This document shows, piece after piece, positions 43,122 through 53,042 of a stretch of 64,000 nt of DNA. The notes under the pieces were generated by a model, which was not told the DNA's origin, searched no databases, and worked only from the letters and a program-made list of their open reading frames with translations. Both the position numbers and the translations under genes were made by a program. Location of the stretch: NCBI GenBank assembly GCA_028693085.1, contig JAQUWC010000002.1, positions 1 to 64,000 of the forward strand, read 5' to 3'. This DNA is from UBA5266 sp002411545. GTDB taxonomy: Bacteria > Bacteroidota > Bacteroidia > Bacteroidales > WCHB1-69. Within the stretch, counting starts at the first letter, position 1, and each line of letters starts with the position of its first letter.

Positions 43122-45587
43122 TTAGTAGGGATCGACATCTATTTGAATACGTACCGATGTAAATACAGCCTTGTCTTTTATTTGCTTAATCATAGTTTTC
43201 GCTGTAAGTAATGATTTGGAAAGAGGAATTTTTATAATGATGTCCTTTTGATACAGATTTTTTATTTTAATGATAGGAGGGTATTCAGGACCAAGGACAT
43301 GATTAGGAAATGTTTTTTTTAAATCTCCTGCCATTATGCCGGATAGTTTATCAAGCACAACTTGGTTTTTATGTTTTAAGGTAATTTTAATCAATCGACA
43401 CAAAGGCGGATAATGAAATTTGTTTCTTTCCTCTATGCTATTATAAAACAAGCTTTGATAGTCATTGCATAAAACAAGTTGAAAAATAGGATGGTTGGGA
43501 TTAAACGTTTGGATGAGTACATGTCCTTGTTTGTTTTTTCTTCCAGCTCTCCCACTAACTTGTGACAACATTTGAAAAGCCCGCTCAAAAGAACGGAAAT
43601 CAGGATAATACAACATATTATCAGCATTGAGAATACCTACTGTACTTACATTATCAAAATCTAATCCTTTGGTTACCATTTGTGTTCCAACCAAAATATC
43701 GATTTTTCGTCTTTCAAAATCGGATATGATTTGTTGGTAAGCACTCTTACTGCGTGTACTATCGTAATCCAAACGTTTTATTTTAGCATTCGGGAAAAAC
43801 ATATATAGTTCTTCTTCTACTTTTTCGGTACCTACCCCTCTCATTTCCATATGTGGGTTATGGCACATATCACAGGCATGGGGAACTGCCTCTTTGTAAC
43901 CACAATAATGACATCGCAATTCATTGTTTTGTTTATGATAAGTCAAAGTAACATCACAATGTTTACAGCTAGGGATATAATTACATAAACCGCATTCCAA
44001 ATGCACGGAGAATCCTCTTCTATTTTGAAACAAGATAATTTGTTCATTCTTTTGCAATGCTTGGGTAATAGATTCCAATAATGATTTGGAATAGAGTGTA
44101 TAGTTTTGTTTTTTTCGGTTTTCTTTTCGCAAATCGACAATTTTTATTTCCGGCAATTCAATTCCACCGTAACGTTGCAATAATTGCACTAAGCCGTATT
44201 TTTTCCTTACTGCATTAAAATAGGTTTCTATGGCAGGAGTAGCCGAACCCAGTAAAGTTTTAGCTCCATGTAATTTAGCTAATACGATAGCCGTATCACG
44301 TGCTTGATAATGAGGAGCAGGTTCAAACTGTTTATAGGACATATCATGTTCTTCGTCAACGATAATCAAACCCAAATTATGAAAAGGAAGAAATAATGAC
44401 GAGCGAGCTCCTATGATAATTTGATAATCATTTGTATGCTTATCGCTGACATGATGCCAAATTTCAACCCTTTCGTAATCGTTAAATCGAGAGTGATACA
44501 CTCCTACCTTATTGCCGAAATAGGTTCGTAAGCGTTGAATGATTTGGGTTGTCAAGGCTATTTCCGGTAAAAGATAAAGAACTTGCTTACCTTCGTCGAG
44601 CGTTTCTTGAATTAATTTCATATAAACTTCCGTTTTTCCACTTCCGGTAACGCCGTGAAATAAAACGGTATTGAAACTTTCAAATTGTTTTTTAATTTCT
44701 TGTAAAGCTGTTAATTGTAAGGGAGATAGGGTTAAATCGCTTAGCTGTTTTTCTGCTTCAAAAGTCTGTAAACGACTAACGACTTGGAAGTGCTTTTCTA
44801 AAATTTCCTTTTTAATTAAAGCTTGCAACTGATTATCAATCACTTTTCCGGATGACACTATTTCTGATTTCTTAACAAAGCCATCTTTTTTTTGCTTCAC
44901 TAATGACAAAAAGTAAAGCAAAGCATCTGATTGTTTTTGAGTTTTTCTTGATTTTTCGAGCGTATCAAACACTTCCTGTAAGCTGTTTTTATCGTTTTTA
45001 TATTTCTGTGTCAGACATATAAAAGTTTCTGTTCGCGCTTTATATTTGGTGTCGATTTCTTCCGAGACATATATAATTTGCTTATCCATTAAGTTTTTAA
45101 TATATGGCAAGATCTTAGTTTGTCCTGTAATCTTCTCAATTTGTTTGATGGTCAATCCCTGATTATCGACCAAAGATTCTACTACACGAATCTCTTTGTG
45201 TGAAAGATGAGAAATGTCACCATCATAATCGGGATGTAAAGCGATGCGCGTTTCGCTTGCCAATTTGAAGGCTGATGGCAGAGCCACCGACATCACTTCT
45301 CCGTATGTACACAGATAATAATCGGCTATCCAAATCCACAAAGCCAATTGTTTTTCATTGACTAAAGGGCACTCATCCAACACACTTAGTATACCTTTAG
45401 TCGTATAATTTGCCGGTTTATGTTGATGTAGACTATATACAATGGCTGAATAAAATTTATGCCTACCAAATGGCACCAACACTCTTTTACCCACAGTCAC
45501 TTCACTTTGCAAAGATGCAGGCACGGCATAAGTGAAAAAATTAGGTAATGGTAGTGGCAATAATACATTAATATATAATTCTTCCAT
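43122..45587 (-). CDS. priA: Primosomal protein N' (replication restart helicase PriA)
   Basis: An 821-residue superfamily 2 helicase that reloads the replisome at stalled forks. Seen in order: an N-terminal 3'-DNA-end-binding domain (about 1-110), Walker A GVTGSGKT near residue 313, DEEH near 410, and the zinc-binding cysteine region between about 530 and 580 (LECGLCNYIPSCKHC...CHYCGYKE...CDMCHNPH). Helicase motif QMVTKGLDFDNV and QVSGRAGR follow. It starts 11 bases after the dnaG stop, so the two replication genes form an operon. Confidence 0.96.
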   Translation of the reverse strand: MEELYINVLLPLPLPNFFTYAVPASLQSEVTVGKRVLVPFGRHKFYSAIVYSLHQHKPANYTTKGILSVLDECPLVNEKQLALWIWIADYYLCTYGEVMSVALPSAFKLASETRIALHPDYDGDISHLSHKEIRVVESLVDNQGLTIKQIEKITGQTKILPYIKNLMDKQIIYVSEEIDTKYKARTETFICLTQKYKNDKNSLQEVFDTLEKSRKTQKQSDALLYFLSLVKQKKDGFVKKSEIVSSGKVIDNQLQALIKKEILEKHFQVVSRLQTFEAEKQLSDLTLSPLQLTALQEIKKQFESFNTVLFHGVTGSGKTEVYMKLIQETLDEGKQVLYLLPEIALTTQIIQRLRTYFGNKVGVYHSRFNDYERVEIWHHVSDKHTNDYQIIIGARSSLFLPFHNLGLIIVDEEHDMSYKQFEPAPHYQARDTAIVLAKLHGAKTLLGSATPAIETYFNAVRKKYGLVQLLQRYGGIELPEIKIVDLRKENRKKQNYTLYSKSLLESITQALQKNEQIILFQNRRGFSVHLECGLCNYIPSCKHCDVTLTYHKQNNELRCHYCGYKEAVPHACDMCHNPHMEMRGVGTEKVEEELYMFFPNAKIKRLDYDSTRSKSAYQQIISDFERRKIDILVGTQMVTKGLDFDNVSTVGILNADNMLYYPDFRSFERAFQMLSQVSGRAGRKNKQGHVLIQTFNPNHPIFQLVLCNDYQSLFYNSIEERNKFHYPPLCRLIKITLKHKNQVVLDKLSGIMAGDLKKTFPNHVLGPEYPPIIKIKNLYQKDIIIKIPLSKSLLTAKTMIKQIKDKAVFTSVRIQIDVDPY

Positions 45588-45598
45588 TTGTATAATTT

Positions 45599-47593
45599 TT
45601 AGCGGTAGGTTACTCCCAATACTTTTTCTATTTCACAAATGATGGTGTTTATTTCTGATATTTTCGACAGATACATCAATGATTCATCCTCACTGTTGGC
45701 TAATTTCAGCATTTTTTCATAATTGCTCTTAATAGCGGTAAGTTTAATTAAGCGCAACATTTGTAAGGTGCGCACTACTTCCTCGTGCAACTTTTCAGCG
45801 TTATTATAAATGGTATTAATAAAACTTTTTATTTTACTACTTTCCCATAACGGACTGGGAGTAGGATTGATTTCGACCAAAGAAAAGTAAAGTTTATTGA
45901 TTTCCACATCGGGATTATGCTGCAATTTATTTGAAATATCAATTGGATTTTCCTCAATTAATTCAACATAAACATTGAAAAACTTTTGATATAAAGGAGT
46001 TTCAAAGCTTAATTCATCACTTTTGAGGTTATCGAAGATAAATTGATCTACTCTGGTTTCTATTGTTTTTTCCTTTGACATCGAATCCTCATTGGGCAAA
46101 TATAAGGATTGATTACCATAATTTACCAACAAGGTTAAAATTCTCTTTTCTACATCAACAAGGCTTAAGGGTGTTGATTCAATGATCACTTGTTTTGTAG
46201 AATCTGGCTTACTTATTTCAGGTAGATTGTTTTGATCAATCGTTTGTTTTTCTTTCTCTTTTTTATAATTTTTTATTCTGATTTTATTGACGGCTCTATA
46301 AAGTATATTTTCTTCTATTTGCATCAAAGCACTGCATTGTTTTACGAAAATAGACACTTTTATGATGTCGGGAATCAAGGCGATATCGGCTGCAATTTGA
46401 TTGATAAAATCAGCCCTTTTCACCGGGTCCTTTTCAACGTCTTTTAAAAGTAAACTTATTTTAAAGCCTAAAAAATCCTGTTCGTTTTCATGGAAATAAT
46501 CTCTTATCGCATTCGTATCGTTTGAACGGGCAAAAGAATCGGGGTCATCGTCGGGAGGAAGGACAATGACACGAATATTTAAATTCTCTTTCAATAACAT
46601 TCCTACAGCACGCAAGGCGGCATGTATTCCTGCTTTATCCCCATCATACACGATGCTAATATTATCTGTAAGTTTATTGAGGAGTTTGATTTGCCCGGTC
46701 GTTAAAGACGTTCCTGACGAAGCCACAACATTTTCTATCCCGGACTGATGCAAAGAAATTACATCGGTATAACCTTCCACTAAATAACATTTATCTTCTT
46801 TTTTTATAGCATTCTTAGCTTGAAAAATACCATATAACACATCGCTTTTATGGTAAATGGATGTCTCTGGTGAATTGATATACTTTGCGTTATGTTTATC
46901 TACATTTCCCAATATTCTTCCCCCAAAGGCAATGATTTTACCCGAAAAATTATGAATTGGGAATATGACTCGTTCGGTAAATCGGTCGAAGACATAGTCT
47001 CCTCCTTGATTTTCTTTCACAATAATCAATCCGGCTTTTTCTAAATTTTCTTGGGTATATCCTTGTTTTAAAGCATGCTTATAGAGGGCATCCCGTTGTT
47101 TAAGGCTATACCCCAATGCAAATTTAGTCATGCTTTCTTCGCTAAAACCTCTTTCTTTGAAATAGGCTAACCCTATACTTTTTCCCTCTTCATGTTCATA
47201 CAACATTTTCGAAAAAAATTCACTGGCAAAAGCTGTAACAGCAAATAAGGATTCACGTTCGTTGATTCGTTGAATCTCTTCGGTGGTTTGTGCGGTTTCT
47301 TCTATTTGAATGTTATACTTTTTAGCCAAATAACGTATGGCTTCGACATAAGAATAGTGTTCATGTTTGATAATAAAGCCAACCGAATCGCCGGCTTCGC
47401 CACAACCAAAGCATTTAAAAATACCCTTTGCCGGACTTACGGTAAAAGAAGGTGTCTTTTCGGTATGAAAGGGACATAAGCCTATGTAATTCACCCCACG
47501 TTTTTGTAAACGCACAAAATCGCCTACCACTTCTTCTATACGACAGGCTGTAAGAATTTCATCTATGCTTTCTCTTTTTATCATTGAATACAA
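45599..47593 (-). CDS. dnaG: DNA primase
   Basis: A 664-residue primase that makes RNA primers at the fork. The CHC2 zinc finger has C40, H43, C61 and C64 (LCPFHTEKTPSF and KCFGCGEAGD). The RNA-polymerase core contains the Toprim motifs EGYTD (273-277) and YDGDKAG (about 316-322). The C-terminal helicase-binding region (about 440-664) is divergent. The ATG at 47584 (residue 4) is another possible start. It lies upstream of priA and has a promoter motif at 47645-47652. Confidence 0.96.
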   Translation of the reverse strand: MYSMIKRESIDEILTACRIEEVVGDFVRLQKRGVNYIGLCPFHTEKTPSFTVSPAKGIFKCFGCGEAGDSVGFIIKHEHYSYVEAIRYLAKKYNIQIEETAQTTEEIQRINERESLFAVTAFASEFFSKMLYEHEEGKSIGLAYFKERGFSEESMTKFALGYSLKQRDALYKHALKQGYTQENLEKAGLIIVKENQGGDYVFDRFTERVIFPIHNFSGKIIAFGGRILGNVDKHNAKYINSPETSIYHKSDVLYGIFQAKNAIKKEDKCYLVEGYTDVISLHQSGIENVVASSGTSLTTGQIKLLNKLTDNISIVYDGDKAGIHAALRAVGMLLKENLNIRVIVLPPDDDPDSFARSNDTNAIRDYFHENEQDFLGFKISLLLKDVEKDPVKRADFINQIAADIALIPDIIKVSIFVKQCSALMQIEENILYRAVNKIRIKNYKKEKEKQTIDQNNLPEISKPDSTKQVIIESTPLSLVDVEKRILTLLVNYGNQSLYLPNEDSMSKEKTIETRVDQFIFDNLKSDELSFETPLYQKFFNVYVELIEENPIDISNKLQHNPDVEINKLYFSLVEINPTPSPLWESSKIKSFINTIYNNAEKLHEEVVRTLQMLRLIKLTAIKSNYEKMLKLANSEDESLMYLSKISEINTIICEIEKVLGVTYR

Positions 47594-47644
47594 GGTGCGT
47601 TTTATGTCATCGGATAAGCGTGAGATTTGCTCATTCTATGTTTG

Positions 47645-47652
47645 CAAAACTA
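47645..47652 (-). promoter_or_regulatory. Bacteroidetes -7 promoter element of the dnaG-priA operon
   Basis: On the minus strand TAGTTTTG followed by CA, 51 bases upstream of the dnaG start. Confidence 0.55.
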
Positions 47653-47832
47653 CAATTTTAACGTCTGTTTTTACCTTTTATTTCTATGTTTCGCATTCTT
47701 TTCGGTAATACTATGACATTCACTTTTTGTATCCTTACAATTCTAAGAGCATTGAAAGGATGTAATCTATTTATAGACAAAAAAAGTCTTTTGCTTCCAA
47801 AATATAACAAGACTCCAAAGGACTAACAGCAA

Positions 47833-47850
47833 AAAATAGTCTTTTAGACT
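47833..47850 (-). terminator. Weak terminator at the end of atpC
   Basis: On the minus strand a 5-bp AGTCT/AGACT hairpin containing the atpC stop codon in its loop is followed by ATTTTTT. The stem is short, so the call is tentative. Confidence 0.35.
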
Positions 47851-48083
47851 TTATCCGTTAAAATAACGATTTTATTTTTCAAGACTTCAACCACTCCCCC
47901 ACATATGGGATAAAAACATTCATTATTATTTTGAATAATTTTAGCCTTACCCTTTGCCAGTGTTGCAATGAGAGGAGCGTGATTCTTTAATATTTCGAAT
48001 AATCCATCACTTCCCGGTAATTGAATTAAGGAAACATCATCAAACACTTCTTGATTATTGGGTGTTATTATTTCTACTTTCAT
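47844..48083 (-). CDS. atpC: F1 ATP synthase subunit epsilon (short form)
   Basis: A 79-residue subunit of the F1 central stalk. It comprises only the N-terminal beta-sandwich domain (VEIITPNNQEVFDDV, GLFEILKNHAPLIATL, GGVVEVLKNKIVILTD). The C-terminal helical hairpin that inhibits ATP hydrolysis in other bacteria is missing, which is common in Bacteroidetes. Its start overlaps the atpD stop by one base. The other ATP synthase genes are not adjacent. Confidence 0.9.
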   Translation of the reverse strand: MKVEIITPNNQEVFDDVSLIQLPGSDGLFEILKNHAPLIATLAKGKAKIIQNNNECFYPICGGVVEVLKNKIVILTDKV

Positions 48084-49603
48084 TACTGCTTATTTTCTGT
48101 TTCGGCCAACATTTTCTTCCCTCTTTCGATAGCTTCTTCAATAGTACCAACAAGGTTAAAAGCTGCTTCCGGATATTGGTCGACTTCACCGTTTAATATC
48201 ATATTAAATCCTTTGATAGTATCTTCAATATTCACAAAAACCCCTTTTAATCCTGTAAATTGTTCGGCTACATGGAAAGGCTGAGAAAGGAAACGTTGTA
48301 CCCTACGCGCGCGATGTACCGTCAATTTATCTTCTTCCGACAACTCGTCCATACCCAAAATAGCAATAATATCTTGTAATTCGTTGTATCGTTGAAGTGT
48401 TTCTATCACACGATGAGCGGTTTTATAATGCTCTTCTCCAACTATATCCGGATTTAATATACGAGAAGTAGAATCCAAGGGGTCCACAGCGGGATAAATA
48501 CCCAAAGAAGAGATTTTTCGGCTTAACACGGTTGTTGCATCCAAATGGGAGAAGGTTGTAGCGGGTGCCGGGTCAGTCAAGTCATCGGCTGGCACATAAA
48601 TAGCTTGAACAGAAGTAATAGACCCTCTTTTTGTAGAGGTAATTCTTTCTTGCATAATTCCCATTTCGGTTGCCAGGGTAGGTTGATAACCCACCGCCGA
48701 AGGCATACGACCTAATAAGGCCGATACTTCGGAACCTGCTTGTGTGAAACGGAAAATGTTATCAACAAAGAATAAAATATCTCTGCCGCTTGCCTGATCT
48801 TCACCGTCGCGGTAATATTCAGCAACCGTTAATCCGGATAAAGCAACACGAGCTCTTGCACCTGGAGGTTCGTTCATTTGTCCGAAAACCAAGGTAGCTT
48901 GCGATTTTTTTAGTTCTTCCTTATCTACTAAACTCAGATCCCAACTGCCTTTTTCCATATTTTCCAAAAATTTATCGCCATAACGAATAACTTTTGACTC
49001 TATCATTTCGCGTAGTAGGTCATTCCCTTCGCGGGTACGTTCTCCTACACCGGCAAATACCGACATGCCGGAATATTTCTTAGCTATATTATTAATCATT
49101 TCCATGATTAATACTGTTTTCCCTACACCTGCTCCGCCAAACAAACCGATTTTTCCACCTTTCATATAGGGTTCAATTAAATCGATTACTTTGATACCCG
49201 TATATAATACTTCGTTGCTTGTAGATAAATTTTCAAAAGTAGGGGGATCTTGGTGGATACTTTTGTATTTATCGGTCTGAATTTGTTCCATTCCATCAAT
49301 GGTTTCTCCGATAACATTTAACAAACGTCCATTTAAATTGGTTGCGGGCATAGAAATGGTACGTCCGGTGGCTATTACATCCATTCCGCGACGTAATCCA
49401 TCAGTACTATCCATTGCGATACAACGCATGGTATTCTCTCCAATATCTTGCTCACACTCCAAGACTAACTCGGTTCCGTTGTCGCGTGTGATGATAAGGG
49501 CATCATAAATACTCGGTAAATCTTCTTGATTATCAAATGTTACATCGACTACCGCACCAATAATTTGCGATATTTTCCCCATTACTTTTTTATTCTTATC
49601 CAT
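48083..49603 (-). CDS. atpD: F1 ATP synthase subunit beta
   Basis: The 506-residue catalytic beta subunit. It shows the Walker A GGAGVGKT near residue 159, the catalytic GVGERTREGND and the DELSEEDK motif near 430 of the C-terminal domain. ALLGRMPSAVGYQPTLATEMG is nearly invariant in the family. The start could be the ATG at 49603 or the one at residue 8 (MGKISQIIGAVVDV), which is closer to the usual N-terminus. It is paired only with atpC. Upstream (49604-49970) no exact TAnnTTTG was found on this strand. Confidence 0.97.
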   Translation of the reverse strand: MDKNKKVMGKISQIIGAVVDVTFDNQEDLPSIYDALIITRDNGTELVLECEQDIGENTMRCIAMDSTDGLRRGMDVIATGRTISMPATNLNGRLLNVIGETIDGMEQIQTDKYKSIHQDPPTFENLSTSNEVLYTGIKVIDLIEPYMKGGKIGLFGGAGVGKTVLIMEMINNIAKKYSGMSVFAGVGERTREGNDLLREMIESKVIRYGDKFLENMEKGSWDLSLVDKEELKKSQATLVFGQMNEPPGARARVALSGLTVAEYYRDGEDQASGRDILFFVDNIFRFTQAGSEVSALLGRMPSAVGYQPTLATEMGIMQERITSTKRGSITSVQAIYVPADDLTDPAPATTFSHLDATTVLSRKISSLGIYPAVDPLDSTSRILNPDIVGEEHYKTAHRVIETLQRYNELQDIIAILGMDELSEEDKLTVHRARRVQRFLSQPFHVAEQFTGLKGVFVNIEDTIKGFNMILNGEVDQYPEAAFNLVGTIEEAIERGKKMLAETENKQ

Positions 49604-49970
49604 ATATCTGTCTTTTAGTCGCTTATATTTAATCGCTGATTTTTAAATTAAAGTTACAAAGAAACGAAATTTCCTTTTATAATTTAGATTTTTCTTATTT
49701 TTTTTTTAACAAATCATAGCGTATTCTCTATCTGTAATATAGAAAATATTAAGCCATATTCCTTAATTTATTTTTGTGTTTCATTAATCTTTTTCCACTC
49801 AACTTTGTTGTATTAAATGGCATAATTTTATAATATTTTGCCATGTTTTTGAATATTATTAAAATAAATATTAAAAAGACTCGTTTACTTTTGATAATTT
49901 AGTTTACTTTTGCAAACTGCACGTAGTATATATTATTTGTTGATTTTAAGAATTTTACATCTTTCACATT
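49604..49970. other. 367-bp divergent intergenic region between atpD and queA
   Basis: Very AT-rich. On the plus strand two TACTTTTG elements (49886-49893 and 49905-49912) precede queA. On the minus strand the atpD side has only imperfect promoter-like sequence. No tRNA, long repeat or coding remnant was seen. Confidence 0.5.
49886..49912 (+). promoter_or_regulatory. Tandem -7 elements upstream of queA
   Basis: TACTTTTG occurs twice, at 49886-49893 and 49905-49912, 19 bases apart. The second is followed by CA and gives a leader of about 50 bases to the ATG at 49971. Confidence 0.55.
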
Positions 49971-51023
49971 ATGAAACTTTCGCAATTTAAATACTTTTTG
50001 CCACAAGATCTAATTGCTAGTTATCCCCAAGAAGACCGCAATGAAGCTCGATTAATGATTATTGATCGTAAAAAGAAAACGATCGAACATAAGGTTTTCA
50101 GAGATATCATTGATTATTTTGATGATGGTGATATTCTTGTCATCAACAACACCAAAGTATTTCCGGCTATACTCGAAGGAGAGAAAGAGAAAACACAAGC
50201 TAAGATCAATGTTTTCTTGTTAAGAGAGTTGGATATTGAAAGTAAATTGTGGGACGTTTTGGTAGATCCTGCTCGTAAAATCCGAATCGGCAATAAAATA
50301 TATTTCGACAATGGAGAATTAATTGCCGAAGTTATCGATAATACAACCTCTCGTGGCCGAACATTACGTTTTTTATTCGATGGTACACATGAGGAATTTA
50401 AAAAGAAACTCTTTTCCTTAGGTCGTATGCCTATCCCCGAACCCATTCAACAACTTAGGGATATATCTGAAGAAGATGAGCAATATTATCAAACCATCTA
50501 TGCCAAAGCAGAAGGTGCCGTAGTTGCTCCTGCAGCCGGCTTCCATCTCAGCAGAGAAATGATTAAAATGCTCGAATTAAAAGGCATTCTTTTCTCTGAA
50601 ATCACTTTACACGCCGGAATTGGTAATTTTAAAACCATAGATGTAGAAGATTTGGCAAAGCACAAAACCGATTCCGAAGAAATGGAAATTACCGAATCAA
50701 CTGCCGAAGTTATCAACGAAGCTAAACGGAATAACAAAAGCATATGTGCCGTAGGGACAACGAGTTTAAAAGCCTTGGAATCGTCCGTCTATATTTCGGG
50801 ATTAATTAAACCTTTCCAAGGATGGACTAATAAATTTATCTTTCCACCCTATGATTTTATATCGGCCAACAAATTAATTACTAATTTTCATCCTTCTCAA
50901 TCGTCTATGTTGATGTTAGTTTGTGCTTTCGGGGGTTATGATTTAATTATGAAAGCCTACAAAGAAGCCATTAACGAAAGATATCGTTTCCTTACTTACG
51001 GCGATGCTATGTTAATAATATAA
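49971..51023 (+). CDS. queA: S-adenosylmethionine:tRNA ribosyltransferase-isomerase
   Basis: A 350-residue enzyme that transfers and isomerises ribose from SAM to 7-aminomethyl-7-deazaguanine in tRNA, the step to epoxyqueuosine. Family stretches are YPQEDRNEARLM at the start, GEKEKTQAKINVFLLREL, GRMPIPEPIQ, YQTIYAKAEGAVVAPAAGFHLS and TTSLKALESS. Length is normal. It is followed after 10 bases by coaX, so the queA promoter may also drive the downstream genes. Confidence 0.96.
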   Translation: MKLSQFKYFLPQDLIASYPQEDRNEARLMIIDRKKKTIEHKVFRDIIDYFDDGDILVINNTKVFPAILEGEKEKTQAKINVFLLRELDIESKLWDVLVDPARKIRIGNKIYFDNGELIAEVIDNTTSRGRTLRFLFDGTHEEFKKKLFSLGRMPIPEPIQQLRDISEEDEQYYQTIYAKAEGAVVAPAAGFHLSREMIKMLELKGILFSEITLHAGIGNFKTIDVEDLAKHKTDSEEMEITESTAEVINEAKRNNKSICAVGTTSLKALESSVYISGLIKPFQGWTNKFIFPPYDFISANKLITNFHPSQSSMLMLVCAFGGYDLIMKAYKEAINERYRFLTYGDAMLII

Positions 51024-51033
51024 TGATAACATT

Positions 51034-51774
51034 TTGAATACGCTGATACTTGATTTCGGAAATACGCATCAAAAGGCAGCCATTGTTGACAATGGAAAGA
51101 TTATTTTTTTTTCCAAATATTCATCTTTCGACCTTAAAACGCTTTCTAAAATAGAAGATGAATATGATTTCGAGAGAGTGATTCTATCATCTGTTATCAA
51201 AGAAGACACTCTATTAGATACCTATTTACACTATAACTATTATTTTTTAAAGTTGTCTGAAGACACTCCTTTACCTATCCGTAATCGATACAACACTCCT
51301 CATACATTGGGATACGACCGCATTGCCTGTGCGGTAGCGGCAAATCACTTATTTACAAAAAAAAACGTATTGAGTATTCAGATGGGGACGTGCATTACGT
51401 ATGACTTTATTAACGCTAAGAATGAATATGTAGGAGGAAGTATTTCTCCGGGTCTTCAAATGAGATACGATGCTTTAAATCATTACACCCAACAATTACC
51501 TTTGCTTACTTACCAAGTTATTGATTATTTAAGTGGGACTACGACAGAGACTTGTATACATTCAGGCGTAATCAATGGCATTATTAATGAATGTAAGGGA
51601 ATTATCCATGCATATCGTACACAATACCCCGACATTGAAATCATCCTAACGGGAGGTGACATGCCTTATTTTGAAAAAAAACTTATCGATGAAATAAACA
51701 CCTATCCTAATTTAGTTATCTTAGGATTATCATTAATACTAAACTATAATGCTCAATATAAAAATCAACATTAG
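51034..51774 (+). CDS. coaX: Type III pantothenate kinase
   Basis: A 246-residue ASKHA-fold kinase for the first step of CoA synthesis. Motifs are LDFGNTHQ (6-13, phosphate-1), LGYDRIACA (92-100), MGTCITYDF (117-125) and GGSISPGL (134-141). Translation starts at a TTG (51034), because no ATG or GTG precedes the conserved first strand. The gene overlaps the next one by 26 bases, which suggests coupled translation. Confidence 0.93.
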   Translation: MNTLILDFGNTHQKAAIVDNGKIIFFSKYSSFDLKTLSKIEDEYDFERVILSSVIKEDTLLDTYLHYNYYFLKLSEDTPLPIRNRYNTPHTLGYDRIACAVAANHLFTKKNVLSIQMGTCITYDFINAKNEYVGGSISPGLQMRYDALNHYTQQLPLLTYQVIDYLSGTTTETCIHSGVINGIINECKGIIHAYRTQYPDIEIILTGGDMPYFEKKLIDEINTYPNLVILGLSLILNYNAQYKNQH

Positions 51775-53020
51775 CCTTCTACTCACTCTTTTCAGTTTGA
51801 GTATGATAGAAGTAACGGCTCAAAATCATTTAAGTTCTCCTTATTCCCGTTTTGGAATGGGAGAAATGAATAAACGCATGTCGTCGATGAATGCTTCCAT
51901 GGGAGGAGTCTCTTATGCATTTCATAGTCCGACGACGATAAATTTTACTAATCCGGCATCCTATGCTGCTTTCGATTCATTATCCAGTATCATTGATGCC
52001 ACTTTCTCCTATAAATACCACAGCTTGCAAGAATCAACTCGTAAACAAAGCGGATCTACCATTAATTTTGATTACTTATCCTTAGGGTTTTCTCTGGGCT
52101 CATTTTGGAAAACGGCCATAGGATTTCAACCGTATAGCTTTATCAATTACACCATAAATCAATACACTCCATTCAATGATACGGCTGAAATTAAAAATGC
52201 TTTTAATGGAACCGGAGGAATTTATGAATTGTATTGGGGAAATGCTTTTAAAATAGGGAAAAACCTTTCCTTTGGATTAAATGCTTCTTATCTATTTGGT
52301 TATTATAACAAATATCAAGCTGTAGAATTTCCGGACAATCAATTTTTGAACTTTAAAAAAGACAATGAATTTCAAATCAACGGAGCATTATTCTCTTTAG
52401 GCGCACAATATTTTATTCCTATAAAAGAAACTTTTCTTGGATTAGGTATTGTATATACTCCTTCCATTCCTACGCTTTATGCAAAAAAGACACAATATCT
52501 CTTAACCTATCAAAACACTTCTTACAATGAAACAATCGTTGATTCCTTGTATTGGAAAGGCACTAAAAACATTGCCATAAGCCTACCGCAAACTCTGGGA
52601 GGAGGCGTTTCATGGTCGTCCGAAAAATATTTTCTAGGATTTGACTTTACATGGACGGATTGGAGTCAATTCGAAATGGAAGAATCGCTTGATACATTAA
52701 ACGATGCCTATAAGTTTTCTTTAGGTGGAAGTTTCACTCCCAATCTGACGAGTGCTAAGTATATTTCGAAAATTACTTACAGCGCCGGATATTTTTATGA
52801 ATTCACATCACTATATCTGAAAGATAGACAAATTAATAAATTTGGCATAAATTTTGGCTTTTCTTTTCCCATGAAAAAAAGTAAAACACGCTTTAACATA
52901 CATTTTGAATATGGACAGTGGGGTACATTACAGAACAAATTATTACAAGAACGCTATTTGTTAGTTTCATTCAATCTTGCATTGCATGAAAAATGGTATC
53001 AAAGAAGAATATTAGATTAA
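51749..53020 (+). CDS. Outer-membrane beta-barrel protein (FadL/OmpP1-like layout)
   Basis: A 423-residue exported protein. The signal peptide ends near EVTAQ (residue 25). The mature start, SSPYSRFGMGEMNKR then MGGVSYAFHSPTTINFTNPASYAAFDS, is typical of Bacteroidetes barrel proteins of the OmpP1/FadL-like type, followed by about 12-14 amphipathic strands. The ligand is unknown. The start overlaps the 3' end of coaX by 26 bases and is needed for the signal peptide. The next gene, a TPR protein, follows after 22 bases. Confidence 0.75.
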   Translation: MLNIKINISLLLTLFSLSMIEVTAQNHLSSPYSRFGMGEMNKRMSSMNASMGGVSYAFHSPTTINFTNPASYAAFDSLSSIIDATFSYKYHSLQESTRKQSGSTINFDYLSLGFSLGSFWKTAIGFQPYSFINYTINQYTPFNDTAEIKNAFNGTGGIYELYWGNAFKIGKNLSFGLNASYLFGYYNKYQAVEFPDNQFLNFKKDNEFQINGALFSLGAQYFIPIKETFLGLGIVYTPSIPTLYAKKTQYLLTYQNTSYNETIVDSLYWKGTKNIAISLPQTLGGGVSWSSEKYFLGFDFTWTDWSQFEMEESLDTLNDAYKFSLGGSFTPNLTSAKYISKITYSAGYFYEFTSLYLKDRQINKFGINFGFSFPMKKSKTRFNIHFEYGQWGTLQNKLLQERYLLVSFNLALHEKWYQRRILD

Positions 53021-53042
53021 TAAAATAAAAAGTATTTAACAG

